Assembly (NCBI RefSeq): GCF_900460525.1
Contig: NZ_UHIY01000001.1
Location: forward strand, 1,426,001 to 1,490,000
Direction of reading: 5' to 3'
DNA length: 64,000 nt
From: Yersinia kristensenii
GTDB taxonomy: Bacteria > Pseudomonadota > Gammaproteobacteria > Enterobacterales > Enterobacteriaceae
In this document: positions 24,201 to 34,900 of the stretch, piece after piece
How the letters are laid out: the number at the start of each line of letters is the position of its first letter
How positions within the stretch are numbered: the first letter of the stretch is position 1
Notes under the pieces: model-generated
What the model saw: only the letters and a program-made list of their open reading frames with translations
What the model was told of the DNA's origin: nothing
The model's database searches: none
Position numbers and translations under genes: made by a program

Positions 24201-24352
24201 GGCCACAACTTCTATCGGCAGTGTAACCTAGCACATCACTTTTCCTGCCGTCATCGTGCACGATCCCGGAGTATTTCGGAATATACTGGAATTACTTTCC
24301 CCTTATCCCAACCTTGATCCTCATTAATCTACAAAGGATCTCACCGCGATCC

Positions 24353-24380
24353 TTGCGCTTTATCAGGGAGTCCGTATAAT
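24353..24380 (+). promoter_or_regulatory. Sigma-70 promoter of rpmH
   Basis: TTGCGC (24353-24358), a 16-base spacer and a perfect TATAAT (24375-24380) point toward rpmH, giving a leader of roughly 250 nt. Strong promoters of this kind drive rpmH-rnpA in enterobacteria. Confidence 0.75.
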
Positions 24381-24628
24381 CCTCAGCCCTACGTGTGATG
24401 CCTGTTCTCTTAATGGTCTCGGCCAAAAAGAAACCAGCGGTGAACACGGACAGGCTCTTGGTAAACTCCCATACAGAAAACTTCTGTGCGGGCGTGCGCA
24501 ATGTCAATTGACTCAGGACTGTACAATTATTACAATCCCGCTTCTTTATATGTTGCGATTGAGGCGTCGGTGTCTTCACTCCGAGCAGCCAAACGCGTTT
24601 ACTGAATCAGTAATTATTTTAAGTTTAG

Positions 24629-24781
<153 letters not shown>

Positions 24782-24799
24782 TAAAAGCTAACCATATCA

Positions 24800-25159
24800 A
24801 TGGTTAAGCTAGCATTTCCTAGGGAGTTACGTTTGTTAACTCCCAGTCATTTTACGTTCGTCTTCCAGCAGCCACAACGGGCTGGCACGCCGCAAATCAC
24901 CATCCTCGGCCGCCTGAACGAGCTGGGGCATCCCCGCATCGGTCTTACCGTCGCCAAAAAACATGTCAAACGTGCTCATGAACGTAATCGGATCAAGCGC
25001 TTAACCCGCGAAAGCTTCCGGTTACATCAGCATACGTTACCGTCTATGGATTTTGTCGTTTTGGTGAAAAAGGGTGTGGCTGACCTCGATAACCGTGCGT
25101 TGACAGAAGCTTTGGAAAAATTATGGCGTCGCCACTGTCGCCAGGCTCCCGCATCCTGA
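24800..25159 (+). CDS. rnpA: Ribonuclease P protein component
   Basis: This is the basic protein partner of the RNase P RNA that trims tRNA 5' leaders. Its 119 residues equal E. coli. The RNR block [16 protein letters not shown] (about 55-72) and the N-terminal [17 protein letters not shown] cleft are present. The gene overlaps yidD by 37 bases in another frame, which implies coupled translation; this is the normal arrangement in enterobacteria. Confidence 0.97.
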   Translation: MVKLAFPRELRLLTPSHFTFVFQQPQRAGTPQITILGRLNELGHPRIGLTVAKKHVKRAHERNRIKRLTRESFRLHQHTLPSMDFVVLVKKGVADLDNRALTEALEKLWRRHCRQAPAS

Positions 25160-25380
25160 TCGGGCTAATCAGGGGCTATCAGCTCGTGATAAGTCCGTTG
25201 CTGGGGCCGCGTTGTCGTTTCCATCCGACATGTTCTCATTACGGAATTGAGGCATTGCGCCGGTTTGGGATGATAAAAGGCAGTTGGTTAACACTGAAAC
25301 GCGTATTAAAATGCCACCCTTTGAACCCAGGTGGCGATGATCCCGTGCCGCCGAAACCCGACGATAACAGAGAACACTAA
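25123..25380 (+). CDS. yidD: Membrane protein insertion efficiency factor YidD
   Basis: The 85-residue protein associates with the inner membrane through an amphipathic N-terminus ([20 protein letters not shown]). The conserved core [22 protein letters not shown] contains both conserved cysteines. In E. coli it aids YidC-dependent insertion. It begins inside rnpA and ends two bases before yidC, so rnpA-yidD-yidC are translationally linked. Confidence 0.95.
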   Translation: MASPLSPGSRILIGLIRGYQLVISPLLGPRCRFHPTCSHYGIEALRRFGMIKGSWLTLKRVLKCHPLNPGGDDPVPPKPDDNREH

Positions 25381-25382
25381 CG

Positions 25383-27029
25383 ATGGATTCGCAACGCAAT
25401 CTTCTACTCATCGCTCTGCTGTTCGTGTCTTTCATGATCTGGCAAGCCTGGCAAGTGGACAACAATCCACAACCAGCCGCTCAGACCACGCAACAGACTG
25501 CGAATACTGCTACCGGTGATAAAGCAAGCCAGGCCGTGCCAGGCAGTGGTCAGGGCCAACTGATTACTGTAAAAACTGATGTGCTGTCTCTGACCATTAA
25601 TACCCGTGGCGGTGACATCGAGCAGGCTAACCTGCTGGCTTACCCGGATGCTCTGGGTTCAGATAAAACTTTCGAATTACTGGAAACCACCCCAGCGTTC
25701 ATTTATCAGGCGCAAAGTGGCCTGACAGGTAAAAGCGGCCCGGATAATCCAGCTAACGGTGAACGCCCGCTATTCGAAGTGCCTCAAACCAGCTTTGTAT
25801 TAGCTGATGGCCAGGACGAACTGCGTATTCCATTGACCTTCACCGGCAAAGATGGCTCCGTCTTTACCAAGACGTTTGTGCTGAAACGTAATGATTACGC
25901 CATTGGCGTGGATTATCACGTGAAAAACGCCTCTGCTGCCCCGCTGGAGCTGACGCTGTTTGGCCAATTAAAGCAAAGTATCAACTTGCCTAAACACCGT
26001 GATACCGGCAGCAATAACTTCGCGCTGCATACTTATCGTGGTGCGGCTTACTCTTCTGATGAAACTAAATATAAAAAATACAGTTTTAGTGATATCGAAG
26101 ATAAGAGCCTGGATATCACGACCAAAGGCGGTTGGGTTGCTATGTTGCAGCAGTATTTTGCAACAGCGTGGATTCCAGCGGCTAACGAAACCAACACTTT
26201 CTACTCCGCTGACTTAGGTAACGGTCTGGCTGCCATCGGCTTTAAAGGTGCGCCTGTCGTGATTCAGCCGGGTGAGCAGAAACAACTGGGTGCCACCTTG
26301 TGGGTTGGCCCGGAAATTCAGGACAAAATGGCGGCTATCGCGCCACATCTGGACCTGACTGTTGACTATGGTTGGTTATGGTTTATTTCTCAGCCACTGT
26401 TCAAACTGTTGAAATTCATCCACAGCTTTGTCGGTAACTGGGGCTTCTCCATCATCGTTATTACCTTTATCGTGCGCGGTATCATGTACCCGCTGACTAA
26501 AGCGCAATATACCTCGATGGCGAAAATGCGTTTGCTACAGCCTAAACTGGCTGCTATGCGTGAGCGTATCGGCGACGATAAGCAACGTATGAGTCAGGAA
26601 ATGATGGCGTTGTACAAAGCTGAGAAAGTTAACCCACTGGGTGGCTGCTTACCGCTGGTCATTCAGATGCCAATCTTCCTGGCGTTGTACTACATGTTGA
26701 TGAGTTCCGTTGAGTTGCGCCATGCGCCGTTCATCTTGTGGATTCATGACTTGTCAGCACAAGACCCGTACTACATTCTGCCAATTCTGATGGGTATCAC
26801 CATGTACTTCATTCAGAAGATGTCACCGACTACCGTGACTGACCCGATGCAGCAGAAGATCATGACCTTCATGCCGGTTATCTTCACTGTGTTCTTCCTG
26901 TGGTTCCCAGCGGGTCTGGTACTGTACTATATTGTCAGTAACCTGGTGACCATCCTGCAGCAACAGTTGATTTATCGTGGTCTGGAAAAACGTGGTTTAC
27001 ACAGCCGCGATAAGAAGAAACAGTCTTAA
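25383..27029 (+). CDS. yidC: Membrane protein insertase YidC
   Basis: This is an Oxa1-type insertase that works alone or with SecYEG; ATP synthase subunit c and a are classic clients and are encoded in this window. The 548 residues equal E. coli. An N-terminal signal anchor (about 5-22) is followed by a large periplasmic beta domain (about 55-340) and five helices, with the conserved arginine in the [21 protein letters not shown] segment and the C1 coiled-coil loop after it. It ends with a basic cytosolic tail [12 protein letters not shown] that contacts ribosomes. Confidence 0.97.
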   Translation: MDSQRNLLLIALLFVSFMIWQAWQVDNNPQPAAQTTQQTANTATGDKASQAVPGSGQGQLITVKTDVLSLTINTRGGDIEQANLLAYPDALGSDKTFELLETTPAFIYQAQSGLTGKSGPDNPANGERPLFEVPQTSFVLADGQDELRIPLTFTGKDGSVFTKTFVLKRNDYAIGVDYHVKNASAAPLELTLFGQLKQSINLPKHRDTGSNNFALHTYRGAAYSSDETKYKKYSFSDIEDKSLDITTKGGWVAMLQQYFATAWIPAANETNTFYSADLGNGLAAIGFKGAPVVIQPGEQKQLGATLWVGPEIQDKMAAIAPHLDLTVDYGWLWFISQPLFKLLKFIHSFVGNWGFSIIVITFIVRGIMYPLTKAQYTSMAKMRLLQPKLAAMRERIGDDKQRMSQEMMALYKAEKVNPLGGCLPLVIQMPIFLALYYMLMSSVELRHAPFILWIHDLSAQDPYYILPILMGITMYFIQKMSPTTVTDPMQQKIMTFMPVIFTVFFLWFPAGLVLYYIVSNLVTILQQQLIYRGLEKRGLHSRDKKKQS

Positions 27030-27114
27030 TATGATAAATCCCCCAGTCACTGACATACGTTAGTGATTGGGAGAGCAGCTCACCACAGCTGCGACTGCAA
27101 TTAAGAAAGGTATA

Positions 27115-27151
27115 TAAGGCGGTCATAGCTATATGACCGCCTTATTCTTTT
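27115..27151 (+). terminator. Intrinsic terminator of rpmH-rnpA-yidD-yidC
   Basis: A perfect 13-bp stem (27115-27127 with 27132-27144) and a 4-nt loop are followed by TTCTTTT. It ends only 16 bases before the mnmE ATG, so mnmE is read either through leakage or from a promoter inside this region. A weaker hairpin lies at about 27053-27082. Confidence 0.85.
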
Positions 27152-27167
27152 AAAGAGAGAGATAACC

Positions 27168-28532
27168 ATGAGCACCACTGATACTATCGTGGCACAAGCA
27201 ACGCCTCCTGGCCGTGGTGGCGTGGGTATTTTACGTGTTTCTGGTCGTGCTGCCGCAGCGGTCGCGGAGGCAGTTTTGGGTAAATTACCTAAACCACGCT
27301 ATGCCGATTATCTGCCATTTAAGGATGCAGATGGCAGTACGTTGGATCAAGGTATCGCTCTTTACTTCCCCGGCCCGAATTCTTTCACTGGCGAGGACGT
27401 GCTGGAACTACAAGGTCACGGTGGGCCGGTTATACTGGATTTACTGTTAAAACGTATTCTGGCCCTGCCCGGACTGCGCATTGCCCGTCCGGGTGAATTC
27501 TCTGAACGGGCGTTCCTGAACGATAAGCTAGATTTAGCTCAAGCAGAAGCCATTGCCGACCTGATCGACGCCAGTTCAGAACAAGCTGCACGTTCGGCGG
27601 TAAACTCATTACAGGGCGCATTTTCAGTGCGAATCCACAAATTGGTGGAAGCACTCACTCACTTGCGAATCTATGTCGAAGCTGCCATCGACTTTCCTGA
27701 TGAGGAAATTGATTTCCTCTCTGATGGCAAAATTGAAGGCCAGTTAAATGGCGTAATGGCAGATCTGGAACAAGTACGCACTGAAGCCCGGCAAGGCAGT
27801 TTATTACGTGAAGGGATGAAAGTGGTCATTGCTGGCCGCCCGAATGCTGGCAAATCCAGTTTACTCAATGCGTTAGCAGGACGAGAAGCAGCGATTGTGA
27901 CCGATATTGCGGGCACTACCCGTGATGTATTGCGGGAACATATTCATATCGATGGGATGCCGTTGCATATCATTGATACTGCAGGCCTACGTGAAGCCAA
28001 TGACGAAGTTGAACGTATTGGTATCGAACGTGCCTGGCATGAGATAGAACAGGCTGACCGCGTGCTATTTATGGTTGATGGCACCACCACGGAGGCCACT
28101 GAACCGGCGGCGATCTGGCCAGAGTTTATGGCGCGGTTACCTGCTACGCTCCCCATCACTGTGGTGCGCAATAAAGCTGATATTACCGGTGAGACCTTGG
28201 GTTTAACCGAAGTAAATGGTCACTCACTTATTCGCTTATCCGCACGTACCGGTGAAGGTATTGACCTGCTGCGCAATCATCTCAAGCAAAGTATGGGCTT
28301 TACCAGCAACACCGAAGGCGGCTTCCTCGCACGCCGTCGCCATTTGCAAGCACTGGAAACGGCCGCACAACATCTGGTGCAGGGTCATGAACAGTTAGTA
28401 AGCGCTTACGCCGGTGAACTACTGGCGGAGGAACTGCGTTTAGCGCAACAGTCATTGAGTGAAATTACCGGCGAATTTAGCTCAGATGACTTACTGGGGC
28501 GAATTTTCTCCAGTTTTTGTATCGGAAAATGA
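27168..28532 (+). CDS. mnmE: tRNA modification GTPase MnmE
   Basis: With MnmG (encoded at the right edge of this window) it makes the 5-carboxymethylaminomethyl group on wobble uridine 34. The 454 residues match E. coli. An N-terminal formyl-THF-binding domain (1-120) is followed by a helical domain split around the G domain (about 215-380; P-loop GRPNAGKSS, switch [19 protein letters not shown]) and the invariant C-terminal CIGK, whose cysteine is conserved. Confidence 0.97.
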   Translation: MSTTDTIVAQATPPGRGGVGILRVSGRAAAAVAEAVLGKLPKPRYADYLPFKDADGSTLDQGIALYFPGPNSFTGEDVLELQGHGGPVILDLLLKRILALPGLRIARPGEFSERAFLNDKLDLAQAEAIADLIDASSEQAARSAVNSLQGAFSVRIHKLVEALTHLRIYVEAAIDFPDEEIDFLSDGKIEGQLNGVMADLEQVRTEARQGSLLREGMKVVIAGRPNAGKSSLLNALAGREAAIVTDIAGTTRDVLREHIHIDGMPLHIIDTAGLREANDEVERIGIERAWHEIEQADRVLFMVDGTTTEATEPAAIWPEFMARLPATLPITVVRNKADITGETLGLTEVNGHSLIRLSARTGEGIDLLRNHLKQSMGFTSNTEGGFLARRRHLQALETAAQHLVQGHEQLVSAYAGELLAEELRLAQQSLSEITGEFSSDDLLGRIFSSFCIGK

Positions 28533-28541
28533 GTGTGATGC

Positions 28542-28589
28542 CATAGAGCTGGAGCAGATTATCGCTAATTTTGATAATCTGGCTCTATG
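28542..28589 (+). terminator. Long hairpin after mnmE
   Basis: CATAGAGC (28542-28549) and GCTCTATG (28582-28589) form the base of a stem whose upper part is AGATTATC/GATAATCT. Strong pairing 10 bases after the mnmE stop suggests a terminator or 3' stabiliser, though no T run follows. Confidence 0.6.
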
Positions 28590-28644
28590 AGTCTGAATCG
28601 ACGGTAGCTCGAACACTTAACTTTATTCATAAACTGAGGTATCC

Positions 28645-29844
28645 ATGATTATAAAACCACGTGTACGCGGCTTTATCTGTGTGACTGCACATCCGACAGG
28701 CTGCGAAGCCAACGTCAAAAAGCAAATCGACTATGTCACAGCAGAAGGTACAATCGCTAACGGCCCAAAACGAGTATTAGTGATTGGTGCGTCAACTGGA
28801 TACGGGCTGGCAGCCCGCATTACAGCAGCATTTGGTTGTGGTGCCGATACACTGGGCGTTTTCTTTGAGCGTCCGGGCGAAGAAGGCAAGCCGGGAACCT
28901 CGGGTTGGTACAACAGCGCCGCGTTCCACAAATTCGCTGAGCAAAAAGGCTTGTACGCGAAGAGCATCAATGGCGATGCTTTTTCCGATGAGATTAAGCG
29001 CCTGACGATTGAAACCATCAAACAAGACTTGGGTCAAGTTGATCAGGTTATCTACAGTTTGGCTTCGCCACGTCGTACTCACCCGAAGACCGGCCAAGTG
29101 TTTAACTCCACACTGAAACCTATCGGGCATGAAGTTAAATTCCGCAGCCTTGATACTGATAAAGAAGTTATCAAAGAGGCCGTGTTGCAACCGGCCACTC
29201 AAGAAGAAATCGACAACACAGTCGCCGTCATGGGTGGTGAAGACTGGCAGATGTGGATTGATGCACTGCTGGAAGCGGGCGTGTTGGCTGAAGGCGCACA
29301 AACAACCGCTTTCACCTATCTGGGTGAAAAAATCACTCATGATATCTATTGGAATGGCTCTATTGGCGCGGCCAAGAAGGACTTGGACCAAAAAGTTCTG
29401 GCGATCCGCGATAGCCTATCTGCCCACGGCGGCGGTGATGCCCGTGTTTCTGTGCTGAAAGCAGTGGTGACTCAGGCCAGCTCTGCGATCCCAATGATGC
29501 CACTGTATTTGTCATTGTTATTCAAAGTGATGAAAGAAAAAGGCACTCATGAGGGCTGTATCGAGCAGGTTTATGCGCTGTATAAAGACAGCTTGTGTGG
29601 CAACGCGCCGCACCTGGACCAAGATGGCCGCCTACGTGCTGATTACAAAGAATTGGCTCCTGAAGTACAAAGCCAGGTTAAGCAGTTGTGGGACCAGGTG
29701 ACCAACGACAATATTTATCAGTTGACCGACTTCACCGGCTATAAAACCGAGTTCTTAAATCTGTTCGGTTTTGCTGTTGATGGTGTGGACTATGAAGCTG
29801 ATGTTAATCCTGCGGTGAAGATCCCTAATCTGATTCAGGGCTAA
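28645..29844 (+). CDS. fabV: NADH-dependent enoyl-ACP reductase FabV
   Basis: It reduces trans-2-enoyl-ACP in the last step of fatty acid elongation and stands in for or supplements FabI. It is an unusually large SDR-type enzyme of 399 residues. The NADH site is [13 protein letters not shown] (about 44-56), and the active site is Y235 with K244-K245 in the FabV-specific Y-x8-K-K pattern ([13 protein letters not shown]). FabV of Y. pestis has the same residues. FabV enzymes tolerate triclosan, so the strain may be less sensitive to it. It is a single gene with its own terminator. Confidence 0.96.
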   Translation: MIIKPRVRGFICVTAHPTGCEANVKKQIDYVTAEGTIANGPKRVLVIGASTGYGLAARITAAFGCGADTLGVFFERPGEEGKPGTSGWYNSAAFHKFAEQKGLYAKSINGDAFSDEIKRLTIETIKQDLGQVDQVIYSLASPRRTHPKTGQVFNSTLKPIGHEVKFRSLDTDKEVIKEAVLQPATQEEIDNTVAVMGGEDWQMWIDALLEAGVLAEGAQTTAFTYLGEKITHDIYWNGSIGAAKKDLDQKVLAIRDSLSAHGGGDARVSVLKAVVTQASSAIPMMPLYLSLLFKVMKEKGTHEGCIEQVYALYKDSLCGNAPHLDQDGRLRADYKELAPEVQSQVKQLWDQVTNDNIYQLTDFTGYKTEFLNLFGFAVDGVDYEADVNPAVKIPNLIQG

Positions 29845-29863
29845 ACCTCCGGTTTATATCAGA

Positions 29864-29892
29864 CAACCCGCTGTGCGCCGTACAGCGGGTTG
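29864..29892 (+). terminator. Terminator of fabV
   Basis: Eleven-base arms (29864-29874 CAACCCGCTGT; 29882-29892) enclose a 7-nt loop 20 bases after the fabV stop. The T tract is poor (CTTATCC), so termination may be partly Rho-aided. Confidence 0.65.
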
Positions 29893-30075
29893 CTTATCCA
29901 CTCATTAACACTTCTTCTCATTATATTCTCTTGATATAGCCATATCATTATCCTATATATCGATAATAGATAAGTTAAGTCTATATTCTTCGTTTACGGA
30001 TAACCTAATAGCCTGCAACCTTGTGAATAAATTCCTCTTTAGAGTCTGAATTAATATTTATTCCACAGGGAAATA

Positions 30076-30888
30076 ATGATGAGAATACGTTCGCTGGCAA
30101 TATCCTTATTTGGTTTAATTATTTTAACCTCACTGAATGCCCATAGTGAGGAGAAGAAAGTCATTAAGTTAGGATTTAACCCTGGCCCTTATAAAGAGCA
30201 ATTTGAGAAAGGCGTGGCACCTTATCTAATAAGTAAAGGTTACAAGATTGAATATAAAGATTTCAATGATGGAATCCAGGTCAATAATGCAGTCAGCACT
30301 GGAGAAATTGATGGCAATATCATGCAACACCCGGTTTATCTGCAAGCCATAAATGACCGATTACGCATTGATAACACAGGTATTGTACAAGTCCCCACGC
30401 CCCCGATGGGCCTCTATTCTAATAAGCACAATAAAGAAGACAAGCCCAAAGATGGCGCATGGATTTCAGTCCCGAATCAGCCCTCCAATGAATACCGAGC
30501 CGCGCTCTTACTGCAATCTATTGGCTGGATAAAGCTGAAAGAAAAAATTGATCCAGCCACTTTCTCGCAAAAAGATATTGCAGAAAATCCGTATCATTTG
30601 GTGATCAAAGAAATGGATAATGCGCAGCAAGTCAGGGCATTACCCGATGTAGACTATGGCGCAATCCAAGGTAACTTTGCTGTGTCTAATGGGATAAAAC
30701 TCACTTCAGCGCTGCAACTTGAAAAACCCACCTCTCAGTTTGTTAACGTGGTGACCGTTGCCGGTAAAAATAAAGACGCCGAGTTTGCCAAGGATATTAT
30801 TGCAGGATATCACTCCCCTGAATTTAAAAAATATATTCTGGATAACGAAAAATACACGGGTTATATGCTACCTGATTATCTAAACTAA
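30076..30888 (+). CDS. MetQ/NlpA-family substrate-binding protein, without lipobox
   Basis: This is the periplasmic binding component of a methionine-uptake-type (MUT) ABC transporter, 270 residues. The mature part begins KKVIKLGFNPGPYKEQ and carries the NlpA block GEIDGNIMQHPVYL. The N-terminal export signal ends near NAHS (about residue 24) and has no L-x-x-C lipobox, unlike typical MetQ/NlpA lipoproteins. It should therefore be soluble in the periplasm. The ATPase and permease genes follow directly. The ligand is uncertain: a methionine derivative or another small amino acid or peptide. Confidence 0.85.
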   Translation: MMRIRSLAISLFGLIILTSLNAHSEEKKVIKLGFNPGPYKEQFEKGVAPYLISKGYKIEYKDFNDGIQVNNAVSTGEIDGNIMQHPVYLQAINDRLRIDNTGIVQVPTPPMGLYSNKHNKEDKPKDGAWISVPNQPSNEYRAALLLQSIGWIKLKEKIDPATFSQKDIAENPYHLVIKEMDNAQQVRALPDVDYGAIQGNFAVSNGIKLTSALQLEKPTSQFVNVVTVAGKNKDAEFAKDIIAGYHSPEFKKYILDNEKYTGYMLPDYLN

Positions 30889-30899
30889 TGGATTAACAG

Positions 30900-31916
30900 A
30901 TGATTGAACTTCAGCATATTTCCAAGACCTTTGAACGTAAAGGTATCAAACTACAGGCTCTTAATGATGTCAATTTAACCGTCGAGGACGGTGATATATT
31001 TGGCATCATCGGCTACAGTGGCGCGGGGAAAAGTACCCTATTACGCATGGTCAATTCACTGGAAAGCCCGAGCGCCGGCAATGTGATTATTGATGGTAAA
31101 AACCTGCATGACTTTAGTCAGGAACAGCTTCGTTTATTGAAAAAAAATATTGGCATGATATTCCAGAATTTTAATTTATTGGAATCAAAGACTGTTTTTA
31201 AAAACGTCGCCATGCCACTTATTTTATTGGGGAAAAACAAAAAATTCATTCAAGAACGTGTTGCGGAGCTGCTGGACTTCGTCGGGTTGGGGGATAAAAG
31301 TCACAATTTTCCGAACGAGTTATCCGGAGGACAAAAACAGCGAGTGGGCATTGCTCGGGCGCTGGCAACTAATCCCTCTATTCTGCTGTGTGATGAGGCT
31401 ACATCGTCACTCGACCCGCAAACCACCGCTCAGATTTTGTTATTACTGAAGAAAATTAATCAACAATACAATATTACGGTGTTGCTGATTACCCATGAAA
31501 TGTCAGTCATTCAAAAGATCTGTAATAAGGTAGCGGTCATGGAAAACGGTCAAGTCATTGAACAAGGTTCAGTATTGACGGTTTTTGGTCATCCAACCCA
31601 CCCCACGACAATTAACTTTGTTCGCACCGTCATCAAAGACAGCTTGCCCGAGAGTGTGAAAAAATTATTGGATAACAGCCATGCAGGTCGCCAATTTCGC
31701 CTGGCGTTTATCGGGGCAATAGCGACACAGCCGGTGATCAACCAACTCATCAAGCAATATGATATTGGCATCAATATTCTGTTTGCCAACATGTCAGAGA
31801 TACAGGACACCACGCTAGGTCATATGGTGCTGTTATTAACCGGCGAGAATCACATCATTGATAGCGCCGTTAATTATCTGGCGGGAACAGGAATTGATAT
31901 ACAGGAAATAAATTGA
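30900..31916 (+). CDS. MetN-type ABC transporter ATP-binding protein
   Basis: This 338-residue ATPase powers the importer. Walker A is GYSGAGKST, the Q-loop lies near MIFQNFNLL, the signature is LSGGQKQR, and Walker B is LLCDEATSSLD. The C-terminal 75 residues form the NIL (ACT-like) domain that senses substrate in MetN and inhibits transport. Its presence supports MUT-family membership. It starts 11 bases after the binding-protein gene and overlaps the permease gene by 4 bases (ATGA). Confidence 0.92.
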   Translation: MIELQHISKTFERKGIKLQALNDVNLTVEDGDIFGIIGYSGAGKSTLLRMVNSLESPSAGNVIIDGKNLHDFSQEQLRLLKKNIGMIFQNFNLLESKTVFKNVAMPLILLGKNKKFIQERVAELLDFVGLGDKSHNFPNELSGGQKQRVGIARALATNPSILLCDEATSSLDPQTTAQILLLLKKINQQYNITVLLITHEMSVIQKICNKVAVMENGQVIEQGSVLTVFGHPTHPTTINFVRTVIKDSLPESVKKLLDNSHAGRQFRLAFIGAIATQPVINQLIKQYDIGINILFANMSEIQDTTLGHMVLLLTGENHIIDSAVNYLAGTGIDIQEIN

Positions 31917-32575
31917 TGATCGAAACCGCAATTACATTAGACCAATTTATCCAGGCGCTACACGATACTCTGGTTATGGTCAGTATTTCATTGGTGATCG
32001 GTTCTCTTATTGGTATTCCTTTGGGGGTTTTACTGGTAGTGACTCGGCCGGGTGGGTTAATTAAGAATAGGGTTTTTTATAATATTCTTAACCCCATTAT
32101 CAATATCATCCGATCATTGCCGTTTATTATTCTGATGGTCGCGATTATCCCGCTCACCCGCCTCATTGTGAACACTACCATAGGAACGCCAGGGGCGATT
32201 GTACCGCTGATTATTTTTATCGCGCCGTATATTGGCCGCTTGGTGGAAAACTCCCTGCTGGACGTTAATCCCGGAATTCTGGAAGCAGCAAAATCAATGG
32301 GGGCAACACCGCTACAAGCCATTTGGTATTTTTTACTGCCTGAAGCACTGTCGTCATTAATATTGGCGCTGACCACCGCCACCATTGGTTTGATTGGTGC
32401 CACTGCCATGGCGGGTACAGTCGGTGGTGGCGGAATTGGTGATTTAGCTATTACTTATGGCTACCAGCGCTTTGATACTTTTGTCACTGTCACTACCGCG
32501 ATTGTATTAATTATCACCGTGCAGTTAATTCAATCGCTGGGTAATTTATTTGCCAGTAAAATTCGCCGTGAATAA
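31913..32575 (+). CDS. MetI-type ABC transporter permease
   Basis: The 220-residue inner-membrane permease has five or six helices and the EAA coupling motif EAAKSMGATPLQAIWYFLLPEA (around 123-144), as in MetI. Translation is coupled to the ATPase gene through the ATGA overlap. It completes the Q-N-I operon. E. coli metNIQ has a different gene order, so this is a second or paralogous MUT system rather than the MetR/MetJ-controlled one. No MetJ boxes were recognised upstream. Confidence 0.92.
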   Translation: MMIETAITLDQFIQALHDTLVMVSISLVIGSLIGIPLGVLLVVTRPGGLIKNRVFYNILNPIINIIRSLPFIILMVAIIPLTRLIVNTTIGTPGAIVPLIIFIAPYIGRLVENSLLDVNPGILEAAKSMGATPLQAIWYFLLPEALSSLILALTTATIGLIGATAMAGTVGGGGIGDLAITYGYQRFDTFVTVTTAIVLIITVQLIQSLGNLFASKIRRE

Positions 32576-32607
32576 ATAAAAACCCCTTTCGGCTAGCAAA
32601 AGGGGTT
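32571..32607 (-). terminator. Strong intrinsic terminator on the minus strand after the chemoreceptor gene
   Basis: AACCCCTTT (32581-32589) pairs with AAAGGGGTT (32599-32607). Read on the minus strand a T-rich run (complement of 32571-32582) follows. It ends transcription arriving from the chemoreceptor side, 150 bases after that gene's stop, and may also slow transcripts from metI. Confidence 0.8.
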
Positions 32608-32755
32608 CAGACGGCGAACAAGTTCAAATGAAGGGGAAACGTGCCGTTGGGATCGCTCTTAGTTTCAAATACAAGTGCGTAAGCCACCGAAGCGCCCCTA
32701 GGTACGATCACCCCTTCACACACTCACTCGTTTTTCAAAAAGTCACAGTCGCGAA
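32608..32755 (-). ncRNA. Possible 3'-UTR-derived small RNA (unconfirmed)
   Basis: Between the chemoreceptor stop and the strong terminator lie about 150 bases that can fold on the minus strand. GATCG (in complement of about 32713-32720) pairs with CGATC (about 32650-32655) to close a 60-nt arm, and ACGGC/GCCGT forms another. A folded body that ends in a terminator hairpin with a T run is the layout of Hfq-type small RNAs. No known family was recognised, and no clear promoter was found. Confidence 0.3.
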
Positions 32756-34660
32756 TTAAACCTTAAAGCCGCTAATCACACTCTCCAACTGCACGGTTTG
32801 ATCCTGCATAGCTTGCGCCGCTGCCGCCACTTGCTCCACCAGCGCCGCATTTTGCTGCGTTGAGTTATCTAACTGATTAATCGCCAGATTAACCTGCTCG
32901 ATACCCAGACTTTGCTCTTGGCTGGATGACATAATCTCATTCATTAATGACGCCACATTGGACACTCCGCTCATCAGATCATCCATCGTGGTGCCCGCAT
33001 CAGCCACCAAGCGAGTACCAATCGTGATATCAGACACCGAGTCTTCAATCAGCTTTTTAATTTCTCGGGCAGAAGTTGCCGAGCGCTGTGCCAGATTACG
33101 CACTTCAGAGGCCACTACAGCAAAACCACGCCCCTGCTCACCGGCTCTCGCGGCCTCGACTGCCGCATTCAGTGCCAGAATATTAGTTTGGAAAGCAATG
33201 CTGTCAATTACACTAATAATATCGACAATTTTCTTCGATGAATGGTTGATTGACCCCATGGTGTCCACCACTTTCTTCACTACAGTGCTACCTTTCACTG
33301 CCACAGAGGAAGCATCCATCGCCAGTTTGTTGGCATGGCTGGCGTTATCCGCATTTTGTTTCACGGTACTGGTCAACTCATCCATTGAAGCCGCAGTTTC
33401 TTCAATTGAACTGGCTTGATCTTCAGTACGAGCTGATAAATCCAGATTGCCGCTGGCAATTTGACGCGATGCCGAAGCAATGGCCAAGCTGCTTTCGCCG
33501 ACTTGTCGCATCATTTGCTGCAAATAGTCGATAAAATCGTTGAAACTCTGGTTAATAGCATTGAACTCCGGGCTACTACTTTGTGGTAAACGCTGGGTTA
33601 AATCAGCACCACCCGCAGATAAAGCCATGATGTTTTGTTTCAATGCCGCCAGCCGTTTCATAAAGACGCGGATAGAAAACACCAAGAACAACAGCAATAA
33701 CAACATGATAGGAATCTGCACTAACCCCAGATGCAACAAAATGCTGTGACTCTGTTTGACCAACAAGCTGGTGGGCAGATCAGTGACCAAATACCACGGG
33801 CTATTGGCGATGGGGCGGATAAACAGAGTGTGAGAGGTGCCATCGACGTCAAATTCATTTTCCAGTAATTTCTGGTCTTTCATTTGCGGCAATAATCGCT
33901 GAGTTTCTGCCGCCATTGGCGAACTGCTGGCGAAGTCTGATAGATTTTTTAATTCTGCTTTGCCATCAGCCAGGGCGCTGCTCCCCACAATCTTGCCATC
34001 AGCTTCGACAATCAGAATGGTGCCATTGACCTTCTGTTCCATATCTTTAACCAGGCGGTTAAAGAAGCCTAAAGTGACGTCAATGGTAGAAACACCATAG
34101 ATCTCGTCGCCTTTATAAATCGCCATTGCGCAGTTAGTTCTTGGCTGCGGACTGGCATCATCCTGATAGGCTTTAGCCCAGGCACAGAAGCCTTTCGGGG
34201 CATTTAAACCCTCTTTATACCAAGGTTGCTCAAAATAATTTTGCGACTCTGGCGAGTTCCAATGGGTGTTTACCGTTAACTTATTTTCCCCATTACGGGC
34301 AAAGAAAGTGCTGAATTTAATCACTCCTTGCTCACGTTTATGGGGTAATGGCCAAATCCCACCACCAAAGACATTACTGTCACCGTATTGATCCACTAAC
34401 CCCGGCAATAATTGGTCAATGGTATTACTGTCCATGATGGCAACCGCCTGCGTAATACTGCGGGCTTGTGCCTCCACTTTATTCATTTGCGCCGTTATTG
34501 CCGTCGCGATTTGGTCGACACTGTTGCCAACAATGGTGCTTTCAGATTGTTTGAGTTGTGGTGTGACAAAAAGCTGAATAACCACCACCGTGATTATTAG
34601 CAAAAAAATGAAAAACGCACTAACGAGTAAGGTAAATCGGGCTTGAGTGGTTTTTAGCAT
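32756..34660 (-). CDS. Methyl-accepting chemotaxis protein (dCache type)
   Basis: This transmembrane chemoreceptor has 634 residues from the ATG at 34660, which gives the usual short basic N-terminus [13 protein letters not shown]; an in-frame ATG at 34723 would add 21 residues. TM1 (about 10-35) is followed by a periplasmic Cache-like domain (about 40-305, with [18 protein letters not shown] and [13 protein letters not shown]), TM2 (about 310-335), HAMP, methylation helices and the signalling tip [21 protein letters not shown]. It ends VISGFKV with no NWETF-type tether for CheR. The ligand is unknown; Cache domains often bind amino acids or organic acids. Confidence 0.92.
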   Translation of the reverse strand: MLKTTQARFTLLVSAFFIFLLIITVVVIQLFVTPQLKQSESTIVGNSVDQIATAITAQMNKVEAQARSITQAVAIMDSNTIDQLLPGLVDQYGDSNVFGGGIWPLPHKREQGVIKFSTFFARNGENKLTVNTHWNSPESQNYFEQPWYKEGLNAPKGFCAWAKAYQDDASPQPRTNCAMAIYKGDEIYGVSTIDVTLGFFNRLVKDMEQKVNGTILIVEADGKIVGSSALADGKAELKNLSDFASSSPMAAETQRLLPQMKDQKLLENEFDVDGTSHTLFIRPIANSPWYLVTDLPTSLLVKQSHSILLHLGLVQIPIMLLLLLFLVFSIRVFMKRLAALKQNIMALSAGGADLTQRLPQSSSPEFNAINQSFNDFIDYLQQMMRQVGESSLAIASASRQIASGNLDLSARTEDQASSIEETAASMDELTSTVKQNADNASHANKLAMDASSVAVKGSTVVKKVVDTMGSINHSSKKIVDIISVIDSIAFQTNILALNAAVEAARAGEQGRGFAVVASEVRNLAQRSATSAREIKKLIEDSVSDITIGTRLVADAGTTMDDLMSGVSNVASLMNEIMSSSQEQSLGIEQVNLAINQLDNSTQQNAALVEQVAAAAQAMQDQTVQLESVISGFKV

Positions 34661-34900
34661 TATCGTGTCGCTCAATGTAAGAGAGCTGGATAGCTCCTGA
34701 TCTATTAACGGCACTTTATGCATAGACTTGATAACAGCAGCGGACGATTTCTCCGTTCCTCTCCTCCGATCACAATTTCAATGTAACAAATCCGCAGATG
34801 ACACCCATTTAAGTTAAATTTTAAGGAGTAGCACGTTACTCAAGTTTGTCCTACTCTGGTGAGAGATCAGTGTTACACATTAACTAAACGGGAGTCAGTC

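Larger units (their letters stand above)
24089..24351. promoter_or_regulatory. GATC-dense dnaA/rpmH control region
   Basis: Ten GATC sites lie in 263 bases (starting at 24089, 24103, 24123, 24136, 24160, 24184, 24262, 24316, 24337 and 24348), about ten times chance density. In E. coli the same promoter is sequestered by SeqA when hemimethylated. Two copies of the 15-mer CACGATCCCGGAGTA (24086-24100 and 24259-24273) embed two of the sites. The 700-base gap between dnaA and rpmH holds no other gene. Confidence 0.8.

Noticed and set aside
24292..24579. Minus-strand 95-codon frame upstream of rpmH
   Set aside because: It overlaps the rpmH promoter and leader and shows no protein family features.
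28792..29391. Minus-strand open frame of 199 codons
   Set aside because: It is antisense to fabV, which is certain; there is no recognisable domain.
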